From Oscillospiraceae bacterium (GTDB taxonomy: Bacteria; Bacillota; Clostridia; Oscillospirales; JAAYXM01), in the NCBI GenBank assembly GCA_017421025.1, contig JAFQME010000002.1, positions 1-58,241 on the forward strand: a stretch of 58,241 nucleotides of DNA, in the 5' to 3' direction. A program made the position numbers and the translations under genes. The notes under the pieces are model-generated. The model did not search any database, was not told the DNA's origin, and saw only the letters and a list, made by a program, of their open reading frames with translations. Positions 7,653 to 16,215 of the stretch are shown one piece after another; the stretch's first letter is position 1, and every line of letters begins with the position of its first letter.

Positions 7653-7918
7653 TCTTTCTTGCCTCCTAACGCATAAATCCATGTGAGCACTTCTTCAAAC
7701 ACCGAAGTGTTGAGTGAATAATAAATATAATTTTTATACTTTTCCTCTTCAATCAAGTCTGCTGATTTGAGTTTGGACAAATGATACGAAACCGTTGCCG
7801 CTGTGAGCCCAAACCGCTCTGCAATCTCCCCTGCCGACTTTTGTCCACCCTTTAGCATAGACAGAATCTCACGGCGTACAGGATCTGAAATTGCTTTTAA
7901 TGTTTCATTGATCCCCAA
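7649..7918 (-). CDS. sdpR: SdpR-like ArsR family autorepressor
   Basis: 89 residues from a TTG at 7918, with AGGAG 8 nt upstream. No in-frame ATG is near, and 89 residues fits SdpR (about 90). The winged-helix core is typical: 'LKAISDPVRREILSMLKGG', then 'SAGEIAERFGLTAATVSYHLSKLKSADLI'. The cysteine metal-binding motif of ArsR is absent, as in SdpR. It is coupled by an ATGA overlap to the SdpI-like gene. Two near-identical 24-bp palindromes flank its promoter and are the expected binding sites, so autoregulation is very likely. Confidence 0.85.
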   Translation of the reverse strand: MGINETLKAISDPVRREILSMLKGGQKSAGEIAERFGLTAATVSYHLSKLKSADLIEEEKYKNYIYYSLNTSVFEEVLTWIYALGGKKE

Positions 7919-7931
7919 CGTTTCCACTCCT

Positions 7932-7955
7932 CTATTTAGAAGTTTATCTAAATAG
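7932..7955. promoter_or_regulatory. SdpR-type operator, proximal
   Basis: Perfect palindrome CTATTTAGA-N6-TCTAAATAG over the predicted transcription start, just downstream of the -10 element. Confidence 0.7.
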
Positions 7956-7984
7956 ATAATAACATATCGAAAGTCCATTGTCAA
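7956..7984 (-). promoter_or_regulatory. Promoter of the sdpRI-like operon
   Basis: On the minus strand TTGACA (7984-7979), a 17-bp spacer and TATTAT (7961-7956). It is flanked on both sides by the two palindromic operators. Confidence 0.75.
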
Positions 7985-7986
7985 TG

Positions 7987-8010
7987 CTATTTCGATTTTC
8001 TTCTAAATAG
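7987..8010. promoter_or_regulatory. SdpR-type operator, distal
   Basis: CTATTTCGA-N6-TCTAAATAG, the same design as the proximal operator with one mismatch. It lies immediately upstream of the -35 element, with a centre-to-centre distance of 55 bp. Confidence 0.6.
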
Positions 8011-8014
8011 TTTC

Positions 8015-8054
8015 ATAAAAAAGAACGGACTCTTTGAGTCCGTTCTTTTTTATG
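8015..8054 (-). terminator. Terminator of the M18 aminopeptidase operon
   Basis: Stem AAAAAAGAACGGACTC / GAGTCCGTTCTTTTTT around a short loop, directly after the aminopeptidase stop codon. Confidence 0.8.
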
Positions 8055-9411
8055 AATGATAAACTGCTTTTGCTGCACGATAGGTCATATAGACATCGAA
8101 TTTTGCCACGGTTTCAAACGGTGCGTGCATACTGAGCACCGGGACACCGGCATCGATGGTGTCGATATTGCGTTCTGCCATATACATCGCAACCGTACCA
8201 CCGCCACCTTGGTCAACTTTTCCAAGTTCACACATTTGCCATTTGACATTTGCTTCATCAAAGATGCGTCGCACAAAGGCAACCACTTCGGCGGATGCAT
8301 CGCTCGCACCCGATTTACCACGGGATCCGGTATATTTACACAGACAAACTCCATAATTGAGACGTGCGGTATTTCTCTTTTCGGTAACTTCCGGATAGGT
8401 CGGGTCAAATGCCGCAGAAACATCTGCCGAGAGACAGAAGGAGTTTGCAAAAAGGGCACGAAGGGTTCCGCCAAGGGAAACAGCAATATCTTCCATGAAT
8501 CTGTCGAAGGCTTTGGACTTCATACCGGTAACGCCCTCTGAGCCAATTTCCTCTTTATCAGCAAGGATGCAGACTGCAGTACGGCGAGGCGCTGTACATT
8601 CCAAAATCGCACGAAGTGCAGGGTATGCACACACACGGTCATCCTGACCGTAACCGCCAATCATCGAGCGATCAAAGCCAAGATCACGTGCCGGAAATGC
8701 CGGAACGACGCAAAGTTCTGCTGAAATGAAATCTTCTTCCTCGATGCCATAAGATTCGTTGAGCAAACTCAGAATATTTGCCTTAACCGCATCTTTTTCC
8801 GCATCGCTTGGCTGGCTGCCGATGAGAACGTTGAGCGCTTCCCCTTGGACACCTTCTGCCATGGTCTTTGTCATCTGGTCTTTGCCCAAATGCGGAAGCA
8901 GATCGGTGATGGTAAAAATCGGGTCATCCGCTTGATTGCCCACACTCACTGTGACAACACTTCCGTCTTTGAGTGCAACTACGCCATGGAGTTCAAGCGG
9001 AATTGCAGGCCACTGATATTTCTTGATCCCACCGTAATAATGGGTCTTAAAGAGACAAAGCTCCTCGGATTCATAGAGCGGATTTTGCTTTAAGTCAATG
9101 CGTGGTGCGTCGATATGTGCAGCAACGATGGCAGCACCCGAGTCAATTGGGTCGGTACCAATCACCGCAAGCATCAATCCTTTTCCACGGTTATTATAAT
9201 AGATTCGATCGCCGGCTTTGAGGGACATTCCACTCACATAAGGGACAAAGCCTGCGGCTTGTGCAAGTTGAACCGATTCTGCCACCGCTTCACGCTCGAT
9301 TTTCGCTTTGGTGATAAAATCACAGTAATCCTTACAAAGTGCGGTCATTTCCGCACGTTCGGCGTCACTCAATTCGGTAAGCCCGTGTTTTTGCTGATAG
9401 AACAAACTCAT
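8050..9411 (-). CDS. M18 family aminopeptidase
   Basis: 453 residues, the usual M18 length. Metal and active-site blocks are visible: 'AAHIDAPRIDLKQNP' (first zinc His and Asp), 'GYGQDDRVCAYPAL' (bridging Asp), 'ADKEEIGSEGVTGM' (catalytic and ligand Glu), and 'SMHAPFETVAKFDVY' (last His). The enzyme removes N-terminal residues from peptides in the cytosol with a di-zinc centre. The start ATG overlaps the coaE stop by 4 nt. It is the last gene of the prfA-Sua5-coaE operon and is followed by a terminator. Confidence 0.92.
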   Translation of the reverse strand: MSLFYQQKHGLTELSDAERAEMTALCKDYCDFITKAKIEREAVAESVQLAQAAGFVPYVSGMSLKAGDRIYYNNRGKGLMLAVIGTDPIDSGAAIVAAHIDAPRIDLKQNPLYESEELCLFKTHYYGGIKKYQWPAIPLELHGVVALKDGSVVTVSVGNQADDPIFTITDLLPHLGKDQMTKTMAEGVQGEALNVLIGSQPSDAEKDAVKANILSLLNESYGIEEEDFISAELCVVPAFPARDLGFDRSMIGGYGQDDRVCAYPALRAILECTAPRRTAVCILADKEEIGSEGVTGMKSKAFDRFMEDIAVSLGGTLRALFANSFCLSADVSAAFDPTYPEVTEKRNTARLNYGVCLCKYTGSRGKSGASDASAEVVAFVRRIFDEANVKWQMCELGKVDQGGGGTVAMYMAERNIDTIDAGVPVLSMHAPFETVAKFDVYMTYRAAKAVYHS

Positions 9412-10004
9412 ACATTCTCCTCCATGATTTCGCGGTAGAGCGCTTCTGCCGCTTCTTCCACATGATTCTCTCCGTCATTCACCAGGATATGATCGCATTT
9501 CTTTTCGTAATATTCATTCGTCTGCTGAGCACGCACACGCTCCCATGCACGGAGTTCATTGATTCCATCCCGCTCCACGATACGGGAAACACGCACGGAC
9601 TCAGGTGCGATTACACCAACAGTAACGTCGCAAAGCTGCGACAGTCCGCTTTCAAACAAACGAATGACATCCAACACCACAAACGGCAGATTTGTACGGT
9701 AACATTCTTCAAAACGCCGCTCCAATTCCTCAATCATATACGGTTGCGTAATGGCGTTTAGAATCCCAAGTTCGTTATCATCACGGAATACAATGTGCGC
9801 AAGAATACTGCGATCTACTTTCCCATCCGGGGTGCGTGTGGTCGGAAACCGTTCGATGATCTCCTTTTGCATGGGGATACAGGATTCCAACATTTCATGG
9901 TAAACCGCATCTGCATCGATGGCAGCACCTCCATGTTTCGCAAAGAACTGCGCCACAGTGGTTTTCCCGCTACCGCTTCCGCCGGTAATTCCAATGATAA
10001 ACAT
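9408..10004 (-). CDS. coaE: Dephospho-CoA kinase
   Basis: 198 residues. The P-loop 'GITGGSGSGKTTVAQFF' is at residues 5-20, followed by 'AAIDADAVYHEML', the substrate Asp motif of CoaE, and the lid region 'RVSRIVERDGINELRAWERVRAQ'. It phosphorylates dephospho-CoA in the last step of coenzyme A synthesis. The gene abuts the Sua5 stop codon with no gap and overlaps the aminopeptidase start by 4 nt, so the block is tightly coupled. Confidence 0.95.
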   Translation of the reverse strand: MFIIGITGGSGSGKTTVAQFFAKHGGAAIDADAVYHEMLESCIPMQKEIIERFPTTRTPDGKVDRSILAHIVFRDDNELGILNAITQPYMIEELERRFEECYRTNLPFVVLDVIRLFESGLSQLCDVTVGVIAPESVRVSRIVERDGINELRAWERVRAQQTNEYYEKKCDHILVNDGENHVEEAAEALYREIMEENV

Positions 10005-11036
10005 TTACTCGCCTCCAAGTGTCACTCGCTCAAATCCCGCCGCTTTTTCCAAACGGTTGATGACTGCGAGCTCCATTCCGTCTCCCGCATTGGGAACACG
10101 GGCAAAAATCGCATCGACTGCGAGGGTATCAAATTTACGAAGTGCTGCGAACAACGCATGTGCCATTGCTTCTGCGTCTGCCTTGCCACCGTAGACCTCC
10201 AGATGCTTGCAGCATCCACGCAACGCTTCCGCCTCCTCTGCAAAGCATAGAATCGCTGCATTGGGAATTCTCCCAACATATTCTGCCACCGCAAGCACAT
10301 CTCCATCCAAAATTGTGACCGGTGCTTTCGGTGCATAATGACGGTATTTCATTCCGGGAGCACGTACACGGCGACCCGGAGTAAGGGCTCGTGTGACCGC
10401 TTCATCCACTTCCACTTCGCCCAACACATCCCGAAGCTGGCGCAAGGTGATTCCGCCCGGACGAAGCAGGACCGGAAGTTCTTCCGTCATATCAATGACG
10501 GTGGATTCCACACCCACGGTGCAGACCCCGCCGTCTAAAATTGCATCGACTCGTCCATCCAAGTCCTCACGCACGTGATCAAAATCGGTGGGACTGGGGC
10601 GACCGGAACGATTTGCCGACGGTGCGGCAAGCGGCACACCTGATGCACGAATGATGGCACGGGCATCCGGATGAGAGGGACAGCGCACACCGATGGTGGA
10701 AAGCCCGGCGCTTACTTCGTTTGGAATAGAGTCGGGTTTCGGCACAATCATGGTAAGCGGTCCGGGCCAGAATGCATCTGCCAGTTTCTTTGCAGCTTCG
10801 CTCACCTGCCCAACCAAAGGCTCAAGATCCTCAGGGGACGCAATATGCACAATGAGAGGGTTGTCTTGCGGGCGACCTTTTGCAACAAAAATATTTTTGA
10901 CCGCTTCTGCATCAAATGCATTGGCGGCAAGACCATAGACCGTCTCGGTCGGGATTCCGACCAAACCACCATGGTGTAAAATCTCACCTGCACGAGAAAT
11001 GCCCGCTGCATCATTTCGTAAATACTCGGTTTTCAT
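10005..11036 (-). CDS. L-threonylcarbamoyladenylate synthase, two-domain Sua5/YwlC type
   Basis: 343 residues: a YrdC/TsaC catalytic domain (about 1-205) with 'GGLVGIPTETVYGLAANAFD' and 'PLAAPSANRSGRPSPTDFDH', then the C-terminal Sua5 domain joined by a linker with 'GMKYRHYAPKAPV'. It makes threonylcarbamoyl-AMP for the t6A modification of tRNA. It lies 3 nt after prfA, as in many Bacillota, but the prmC gene that often sits between them is missing. Confidence 0.93.
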   Translation of the reverse strand: MKTEYLRNDAAGISRAGEILHHGGLVGIPTETVYGLAANAFDAEAVKNIFVAKGRPQDNPLIVHIASPEDLEPLVGQVSEAAKKLADAFWPGPLTMIVPKPDSIPNEVSAGLSTIGVRCPSHPDARAIIRASGVPLAAPSANRSGRPSPTDFDHVREDLDGRVDAILDGGVCTVGVESTVIDMTEELPVLLRPGGITLRQLRDVLGEVEVDEAVTRALTPGRRVRAPGMKYRHYAPKAPVTILDGDVLAVAEYVGRIPNAAILCFAEEAEALRGCCKHLEVYGGKADAEAMAHALFAALRKFDTLAVDAIFARVPNAGDGMELAVINRLEKAAGFERVTLGGE

Positions 11037-11039
11037 AAG

Positions 11040-12119
11040 TTATGCGTTCTCCTCGCTTGCGCGGAGTTTTTCTGCCTGATCTGCAGTGATGATGGCATCG
11101 ACCATCTCATCCAGATCACCGTTTAAGAACTGCTCAAGTTTATAAAGCGTCAACCCAATACGATGGTCGGTAACTCGACCTTGCGGGTAGTTATAGGTAC
11201 GGATACGCTCACTGCGGTCACCGGTACCAACCTGGCTTTTACGCTCTGCCGCAATTTGGGAAGTCTGCTCCTGCATTTGGATTTCATACAACTTAGAGCG
11301 CAGAATCTTAATCGCACGATCCTTATTTTTATGCTGACTGCGTTCATCCTGACATTCAACCACAATCCCGGTGGGGCGGTGGGTCAAACGAATCGCAGAT
11401 TCGGTTTTATTGACGTGCTGGCCACCTGCGCCGGATGCACGGAACGTGTCCACATCCACATCGGACATATTGAGTTCCACTTCCACATCCTCTGCTTCCG
11501 GAAGCACAGCGACAGTGACGGTCGAAGTATGGATGCGTCCACCGGACTCGGTGTCCGGGACTCGCTGGACACGATGCACACCACTCTCAAATTTCAACCG
11601 GGAGTATGCGCCTGCGCCTGTAATCATAAAACTGATTTCCTTGATACCGCCAAGCTCGGTCTCATTTGCGTTGACCACTTCGGTTTTCCAATTACGAGCA
11701 TCTGCGTACATGTTATACATACGATACAACGAATGAGCAAACAGCGCAGCCTCTTCACCGCCTGCACCGCCACGGATTTCCATGATAACGTTCTTATCAT
11801 CGTTCGGGTCGGTGGGCAAAAGCAGAATCTTGAGTTCTTGCTCAAGACGCTCCATCTCCGCACGGGAGGTGGTGAGTTCCTCTTGTGCAAGTTCTCTCAT
11901 ATCTGCGTCCAAACCGCCTGCATCCAGCATTTCACGTGCGTCCTTAGCCGCAGTTTCCGCAGCACGATAAGCACGATACGCCTCAATAATCGGGGTGAGT
12001 TCTTTTTGCTCTTTGAGCAGACGGGTTGCCGCTGTCGGGTCGTTATACAAATCCGGTGCTGCAAGCGCAGTTTCTAAATCATTGAATTTTTCTTCCAACA
12101 ATGCAAGTTTTTCAAGCAT
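11040..12119 (-). CDS. prfA: Peptide chain release factor 1
   Basis: 359 residues, the standard RF1 length. The GGQ peptidyl-hydrolysis motif is in 'RASGAGGQHVNKTESAIRL' near residue 235, with 'GGAGGEEAALFAHSLYRMY' and 'RVPDTESGGRIHTSTVTVAV' upstream. It releases the finished chain at UAA and UAG stops. RF1 is favoured over RF2 because the gene has no internal frameshift and has the RF1-like central sequence. GAGAGGA precedes the ATG, and a possible promoter lies in the gap after the ABC-F gene. Confidence 0.93.
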   Translation of the reverse strand: MLEKLALLEEKFNDLETALAAPDLYNDPTAATRLLKEQKELTPIIEAYRAYRAAETAAKDAREMLDAGGLDADMRELAQEELTTSRAEMERLEQELKILLLPTDPNDDKNVIMEIRGGAGGEEAALFAHSLYRMYNMYADARNWKTEVVNANETELGGIKEISFMITGAGAYSRLKFESGVHRVQRVPDTESGGRIHTSTVTVAVLPEAEDVEVELNMSDVDVDTFRASGAGGQHVNKTESAIRLTHRPTGIVVECQDERSQHKNKDRAIKILRSKLYEIQMQEQTSQIAAERKSQVGTGDRSERIRTYNYPQGRVTDHRIGLTLYKLEQFLNGDLDEMVDAIITADQAEKLRASEENA

Positions 12120-12155
12120 AATGACAAATTCCTCTCATTTTGGAATAACGAATAT

Positions 12156-12183
12156 AGTATACCACAGTTTCCCTTGTTTGAAA
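12156..12183 (-). promoter_or_regulatory. Possible promoter before prfA
   Basis: On the minus strand TTTCAA (12183-12178), a 16-bp spacer and TATACT (12161-12156). The -35 is weak, so this is tentative; prfA may also be read through from the ABC-F gene. Confidence 0.4.
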
Positions 12184-12185
12184 AG

Positions 12186-14057
12186 TTATTCCAAGGAAAG
12201 CTGCAAGGTTTCCCATTCTTCATAGAGTGTGCTCAGCACCGCATCCTCGGTTTCCTGCTCTGCATAAAGTTCTTGCAAAGCATTGAAATCGCTTGCGGAT
12301 GCCGCAATTGCTTCTTCACGTTCCGCTTTCTTTTGCTCAAGTTTTTCGATTTCACGTTCCACTTCACGCAACCGCTTTTCTATGGCACGGGAATTCTGCA
12401 CACGTTTTTTTGGTTTTTCCTCTTTTTTCACGGGAGTTGGAGTCGGGATTTTCTGAAGTTCCAACATCCTTTGGTATTCTTCATAGGTGCCTCGGAAATC
12501 CAGAATTTTGCCGTCCGACAACGCCCAGATACGATTTGCAAATCGATTGATAAAATAGCGGTCGTGAGAAACAAAGAGCAGGGTTTCCTCAAAATCCGCC
12601 ACTGCTTCTTCGATCCACTCACGTGAGGCGGTGTCTAAGTGGTTGGTCGGTTCGTCTAAGATAAGGAAGTTAATTTTCTGCGCCATAAGCATACAGAGCG
12701 CAAGGCGACTCCGTTCACCACCCGACAAGGTGGAAACCGGTGAAAAAACATCTTCCCCACGAAAGTCAAATGCACCTAAATGATTGCGTGCGCTTTCGGG
12801 CGTCAGTTTCATCTGCCAAATCAACGTATCCACCAAATTGCGGCTCTCCACATCGAATTCGATCACCTGCGGAAGGAGTCCGAATTTGACAGACGGACCG
12901 AAGCGTACCGAGCCAAAATCCGGCTTGAGCATCCCGGTAAAGAGTTTTAGGAGCGTGGTCTTTCCGGTTCCGTTATCGCCGATTAGTGCAATGCGGTCGC
13001 CGTTTTCAATGGTAAGACTCACGCCGTCAAGCAAAGTCCTGTCTTCGAAGGACATGGAAATATCTTTACATTGCATAACCAAATCACCATGAAACTCACG
13101 GGAAGAAAAGCCGCCCTTGCGCACCACATGGATTTCTTTCGGTTTTTCGGTTTTCCGCATTCGTTCAATGCGTTTTTCCATCGCAAACGCACGTACCTGC
13201 AGGCGTTTGTTGCCCATGCCCCAGCCGTGCATCCGTTCTGCAGTATGCGCAAGCTGTGCAATTTTTTTCTGCTCCGCCTCATAACGTTTTTTCTGTTCGA
13301 GATAGCGCCGTTCTTTTTCCTGCATATAGAAAGTATAGTTACCGGGAAAATCTGTGATGCATCCGTCCTCAAGTTCAAGAACACGGTGTACGGTGCGGTC
13401 TAAGAAAAAACGGTCATGCGATACGATCAGGACTGTACCGCTATACTTTTCGATATACTCTTCCAACCACTCGATTGCACTCAAATCCAAATGGTTTGTC
13501 GGCTCATCGAGCAGCAGAAGATCTGCTTTCTGCAAAATGGTACAAGCGAGATTGACTCGGGTTTTTTCTCCACCGGAAAGGTCAGAGAAAAGCTGTGTAC
13601 GCATAGTCGCTGTAATGCCGAGACCGTTTGCAATTTTATTGAGTTCGGTCATGGTATCATATCCGCCACGACGTTCAAACTCATCTGCAAGTTCTCCGTA
13701 GTTCCGCACAGTTTCCCGTGTTTGGTCATATTCCATGCGTTTTTGCAGGCGATTCATCTTCTCCTGCAATTCATAGAGTTCTGCAAAGCCGGTGCAAAGA
13801 ACTTGCTCTACGGTATAGCCCTCCGGGTAATTCGGAATCTGCTGAATGAGCCCGACACGCAGACCTTTTCCGATATTGACTTCCCCTTCATCATAGTCTA
13901 AATTCTGCGCTAAAATGCGAAACAGCGTGGTTTTTCCGCTGCCGTTCAAACCAACTAACGCAGTTTTTTCCCCATGTTGAAGTTGGAAGGAGATATCGGT
14001 CAAGATGGGCTCCGCACCGTAGTACTTACTCAGGTGAGAAACCGCAAGATCGATCAT
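12186..14057 (-). CDS. ABC-F family ATP-binding protein
   Basis: 623 residues with two ABC domains and no membrane segments. Walker A motifs are 'GLNGSGKTT' (near 36) and 'GDNGTGKTT' (near 355). Signatures are 'LSGGEKTR' and 'LSGGERSR', and both Walker B motifs read 'LLDEPTNHLD' or 'ILDEPTNHLD'. A basic linker lies between the domains and a charged coiled coil ends the protein (about 555-623). ABC-F proteins act on the ribosome as translation factors or, in some cases, as antibiotic-protection proteins. Which applies here cannot be told. The start overlaps the stop of the upstream hypothetical gene by 4 nt. Confidence 0.93.
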   Translation of the reverse strand: MIDLAVSHLSKYYGAEPILTDISFQLQHGEKTALVGLNGSGKTTLFRILAQNLDYDEGEVNIGKGLRVGLIQQIPNYPEGYTVEQVLCTGFAELYELQEKMNRLQKRMEYDQTRETVRNYGELADEFERRGGYDTMTELNKIANGLGITATMRTQLFSDLSGGEKTRVNLACTILQKADLLLLDEPTNHLDLSAIEWLEEYIEKYSGTVLIVSHDRFFLDRTVHRVLELEDGCITDFPGNYTFYMQEKERRYLEQKKRYEAEQKKIAQLAHTAERMHGWGMGNKRLQVRAFAMEKRIERMRKTEKPKEIHVVRKGGFSSREFHGDLVMQCKDISMSFEDRTLLDGVSLTIENGDRIALIGDNGTGKTTLLKLFTGMLKPDFGSVRFGPSVKFGLLPQVIEFDVESRNLVDTLIWQMKLTPESARNHLGAFDFRGEDVFSPVSTLSGGERSRLALCMLMAQKINFLILDEPTNHLDTASREWIEEAVADFEETLLFVSHDRYFINRFANRIWALSDGKILDFRGTYEEYQRMLELQKIPTPTPVKKEEKPKKRVQNSRAIEKRLREVEREIEKLEQKKAEREEAIAASASDFNALQELYAEQETEDAVLSTLYEEWETLQLSLE

Positions 14058-14830
14058 ACTTCTTGCTCCTTCCCCATCATAACAGCCGAGAAAGTCCCCA
14101 CCACACTAACGATTCCGCCGGATTCCAAAACAGCATCCTGCAATACAGAGTTGGCAACCGGAACATCCACCGGGCCGAACTGTGTTTCTACTACAAGATG
14201 GGTGAAGCTACTGATTTTATCACCGCTGCGTTCGATGGTGCGCTGGTCGGCGGAAATAATTCGTCCCACCAGCTGAGTGACCAAAATTTCTTCCATGACA
14301 GACTCCTCGCTCACTACGAGACGGGAGTACATTCCTCGTGGAAATGCGGTGCCCAAAACCGTGAGTTCGTCGCCTGTTGCGGCACGATATGCATCTTCAT
14401 GTTCATAAAAACGGACGATGTGCGGCATGAGTGCAATCTGGAACGGGTAGGTTTTCCCTTCTTCCAGTTCACGAATTGCCTGTTCTCCCTGAAGCCGTGC
14501 AGTGATAAATTGAGTCTCATCCTCGGTATGGAGGAGATACTTTGCATCCAATGCATCATCCTGCTCTCCGTCCAGTTTTCGTCCAACCACAAGATTCCAC
14601 ACGGTATCACCGTGGAAATGCGGGTCAATATTCAAAAAGGTAGCCTGACCGCTTTCGTGGTCCAGCGCAGTACGAGACCAGATTTCACTCCCCGATGCGT
14701 CGGTCCATCGAGCATAAAACCCGTTTTCCACAACAAACATCTGCCCTGCGTTGAGAACAAAATCCGCAAGGCGGTAGACCTCCTCTTCATTGTGGATAAA
14801 AAATCCGATATGCTCAAATAATGTTGCCAT
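14054..14830 (-). CDS. Hypothetical protein coupled to the ABC-F gene
   Basis: 258 residues, soluble, acidic, no signal peptide or membrane segment. It begins 'MATLFEHIGFFIHNEEE' and has two parts: residues 1-160 rich in aromatic beta strands ('FYARWTDASGSEIWSRT', 'FLNIDPHFHGDTVWNL') and a second half with strands 'SFTHLVVETQFGPVDVPV'. GAGGTGG precedes the ATG. The 4-nt overlap with the ABC-F gene suggests coexpression. No family was recognised, so no function is assigned. Confidence 0.75.
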   Translation of the reverse strand: MATLFEHIGFFIHNEEEVYRLADFVLNAGQMFVVENGFYARWTDASGSEIWSRTALDHESGQATFLNIDPHFHGDTVWNLVVGRKLDGEQDDALDAKYLLHTEDETQFITARLQGEQAIRELEEGKTYPFQIALMPHIVRFYEHEDAYRAATGDELTVLGTAFPRGMYSRLVVSEESVMEEILVTQLVGRIISADQRTIERSGDKISSFTHLVVETQFGPVDVPVANSVLQDAVLESGGIVSVVGTFSAVMMGKEQEV

Positions 14831-14854
14831 AATGCCACCTCTTTCATATCACAG

Positions 14855-14883
14855 CAAAAAAGCGCTGAGATCAGCGCTTTTCT
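14855..14883 (-). terminator. Terminator of the RNase P RNA gene
   Basis: Stem AAGCGCTGA / TCAGCGCTT with a 2-nt centre, and T-rich 3' side on the minus strand. It begins about 10 nt after the P1 helix of the RNA. Confidence 0.75.
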
Positions 14884-14892
14884 GCATATCGA

Positions 14893-15268
14893 TGCGAGCA
14901 AGTCTGTAAGCCGAGTTCTGTATTTGACAGCCATCTATCTACGCCTTGCGTTGCCACAAGGCTCCAGCCACCTTCCCGAGAACAGCCGGGCCGACCTTTT
15001 CGACCGATTTGCATCGGTCTCCATTCTCCTATGCGGTGTTGCTCCGGATAGAGTTTACAGGGTCGCATAGTCTCCTACCGACCGGTGAGCTCTTACCTCG
15101 CCTTTCCACCCTTACCGAACAGATATGTTCGGCGGTATCTCTCTGTTGCACTTTTCCTGAAGTCGCCTTCGGCGGGCGTTACCCGTTATCCTTGCCCTAT
15201 GGAGCTCGGACTTTCCTCATACGTCGCCTTTCGGCATATGACGCACGCGACTGTCTGGCTTACTCGCA
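14893..15268 (-). ncRNA. rnpB: RNase P RNA (catalytic RNA of ribonuclease P)
   Basis: About 376 nt. The universal blocks are present on the minus strand: GAGGAAAGTCCGAGCTCC near the 5' end (CR I) and ACAGAACTCGGCTTACAG near the 3' end (CR V region). The ends pair as helix P1 (GCGAGTAAG with CTTGCTCGC, one wobble pair). The RNA cuts the 5' leader from precursor tRNAs. A consensus promoter ends a few nucleotides before the 5' end and a terminator follows. Ends are estimated from P1 and may be off by a few bases. Confidence 0.93.
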
Positions 15269-15274
15269 CAGATG

Positions 15275-15303
15275 ATTATACACAAATTCCATGCAAAAGT
15301 CAA
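15275..15303 (-). promoter_or_regulatory. Promoter of rnpB
   Basis: On the minus strand TTGACT (15303-15298), a 17-bp spacer and TATAAT (15280-15275), placing the start at about 15268, which matches the first base of helix P1. Confidence 0.85.
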
Positions 15304-15304
15304 C

Positions 15305-15330
15305 AATGCACCGACTTTCGCCGGTGCATT
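15305..15330 (-). terminator. Hairpin at the end of the amidohydrolase/DegT operon
   Basis: Stem AATGCACCG / CGGTGCATT with an 8-nt loop, five bases after the last stop codon. Only a weak T run follows, and it overlaps the -35 of rnpB, so termination may be leaky. Confidence 0.6.
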
Positions 15331-15335
15331 GGTCA

Positions 15336-16205
15336 TTATTTGATTGGGACAAGTTTACAAGCGTTTTTGTAATAGATCTTGTCCATCACGTCCTTGGGGA
15401 GTCCCAAAGAATTGAGAAACTCCTGATGGTCGTTGGAAAATTCATCACGACCATAGAGAATCCGGTCTTGATACGCAACCAAGAACTTCTTTGCAAATTC
15501 CGGATCACGGGAGAGCGCATTACAACCGCTGCCTGCCGAAATGTCACAGAAGAGGTTGGGGTACTTGTCCAACATCTCAATCATTTTTCCGCCGGGCAGA
15601 ACCGGTCCGGTGGCATATTCCACCTTGTCGTACTGGTCATCCCCTGAAATGTGTGACCAAAATCCCGGAGCATGACCAATAAAATTGGTCTCAGGGCAAG
15701 CTGCAATTGCACGTTCAAACGCCTCAATACCGCCACCGAACCAATAGTTCGGGCGAGGATAGGTGACCCCGTAATCCAGCGAATAGTCCACATGGACCAG
15801 GACCGGGATTCCTGCCTCACCGCAATAGCGGTACATCCGAATTGCATCCCAGTTATCATACATCATGCGAAGCTTCATTTCGCCATAGACTTTGACACCA
15901 TAGATGCTGACAGCCGCTTTCATGCGATCAATCGCATCGGGGCGGCGAGGATCGGGCGCATAACCGAGAATGAACCGGTCAGGTGCTTTTTCCGCATATG
16001 CAACACAACGGTCAAATCCGATCGGGCCCCACGGGCCCGGGTTAATTGGAGTGGTGACACGGACATCTGCAATATTATAGTCTCCCATGGGAGATTCCCA
16101 AGAAAGAAGCCATGTTTTATCGATGCCGTATGCGTCCATATTTGCAACGAATTTTTCAACGTCGTGACCATGCCAATCCGGATGGTTATGTACATCAATA
16201 ATCAT
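15336..16205 (-). CDS. PF04909-type amidohydrolase, copy 1
   Basis: 289 residues. The metal-dependent hydrolase pattern is clear: HxH in 'IDVHNHPDW' (His6, His8), 'VKVYGEMK' on the strand that usually gives the bridging residue, His in 'IPVLVHVDY', His in 'NFIGHAPGF', and Asp in 'ILYGRDEFS'. The ATG at 16205 has AAGGGG upstream and aligns with the starts of the two paralogs; an upstream in-frame ATG is ignored. It is the last gene of an operon of alternating amidohydrolase and aminotransferase genes, 10 nt after a DegT gene. Relatives include lactonases, decarboxylases and hydratases acting on small organic acids; the substrate is unknown. Confidence 0.85.
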   Translation of the reverse strand: MIIDVHNHPDWHGHDVEKFVANMDAYGIDKTWLLSWESPMGDYNIADVRVTTPINPGPWGPIGFDRCVAYAEKAPDRFILGYAPDPRRPDAIDRMKAAVSIYGVKVYGEMKLRMMYDNWDAIRMYRYCGEAGIPVLVHVDYSLDYGVTYPRPNYWFGGGIEAFERAIAACPETNFIGHAPGFWSHISGDDQYDKVEYATGPVLPGGKMIEMLDKYPNLFCDISAGSGCNALSRDPEFAKKFLVAYQDRILYGRDEFSNDHQEFLNSLGLPKDVMDKIYYKNACKLVPIK

Positions 16206-16215
16206 TGAAAACCCC

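Noticed and set aside
14831-15335. Protein-coding frames across 14.9-15.3 kb
   Set aside because: The region matches RNase P RNA with conserved blocks, P1 pairing, a promoter and a terminator. The frames have no ribosome binding sites.
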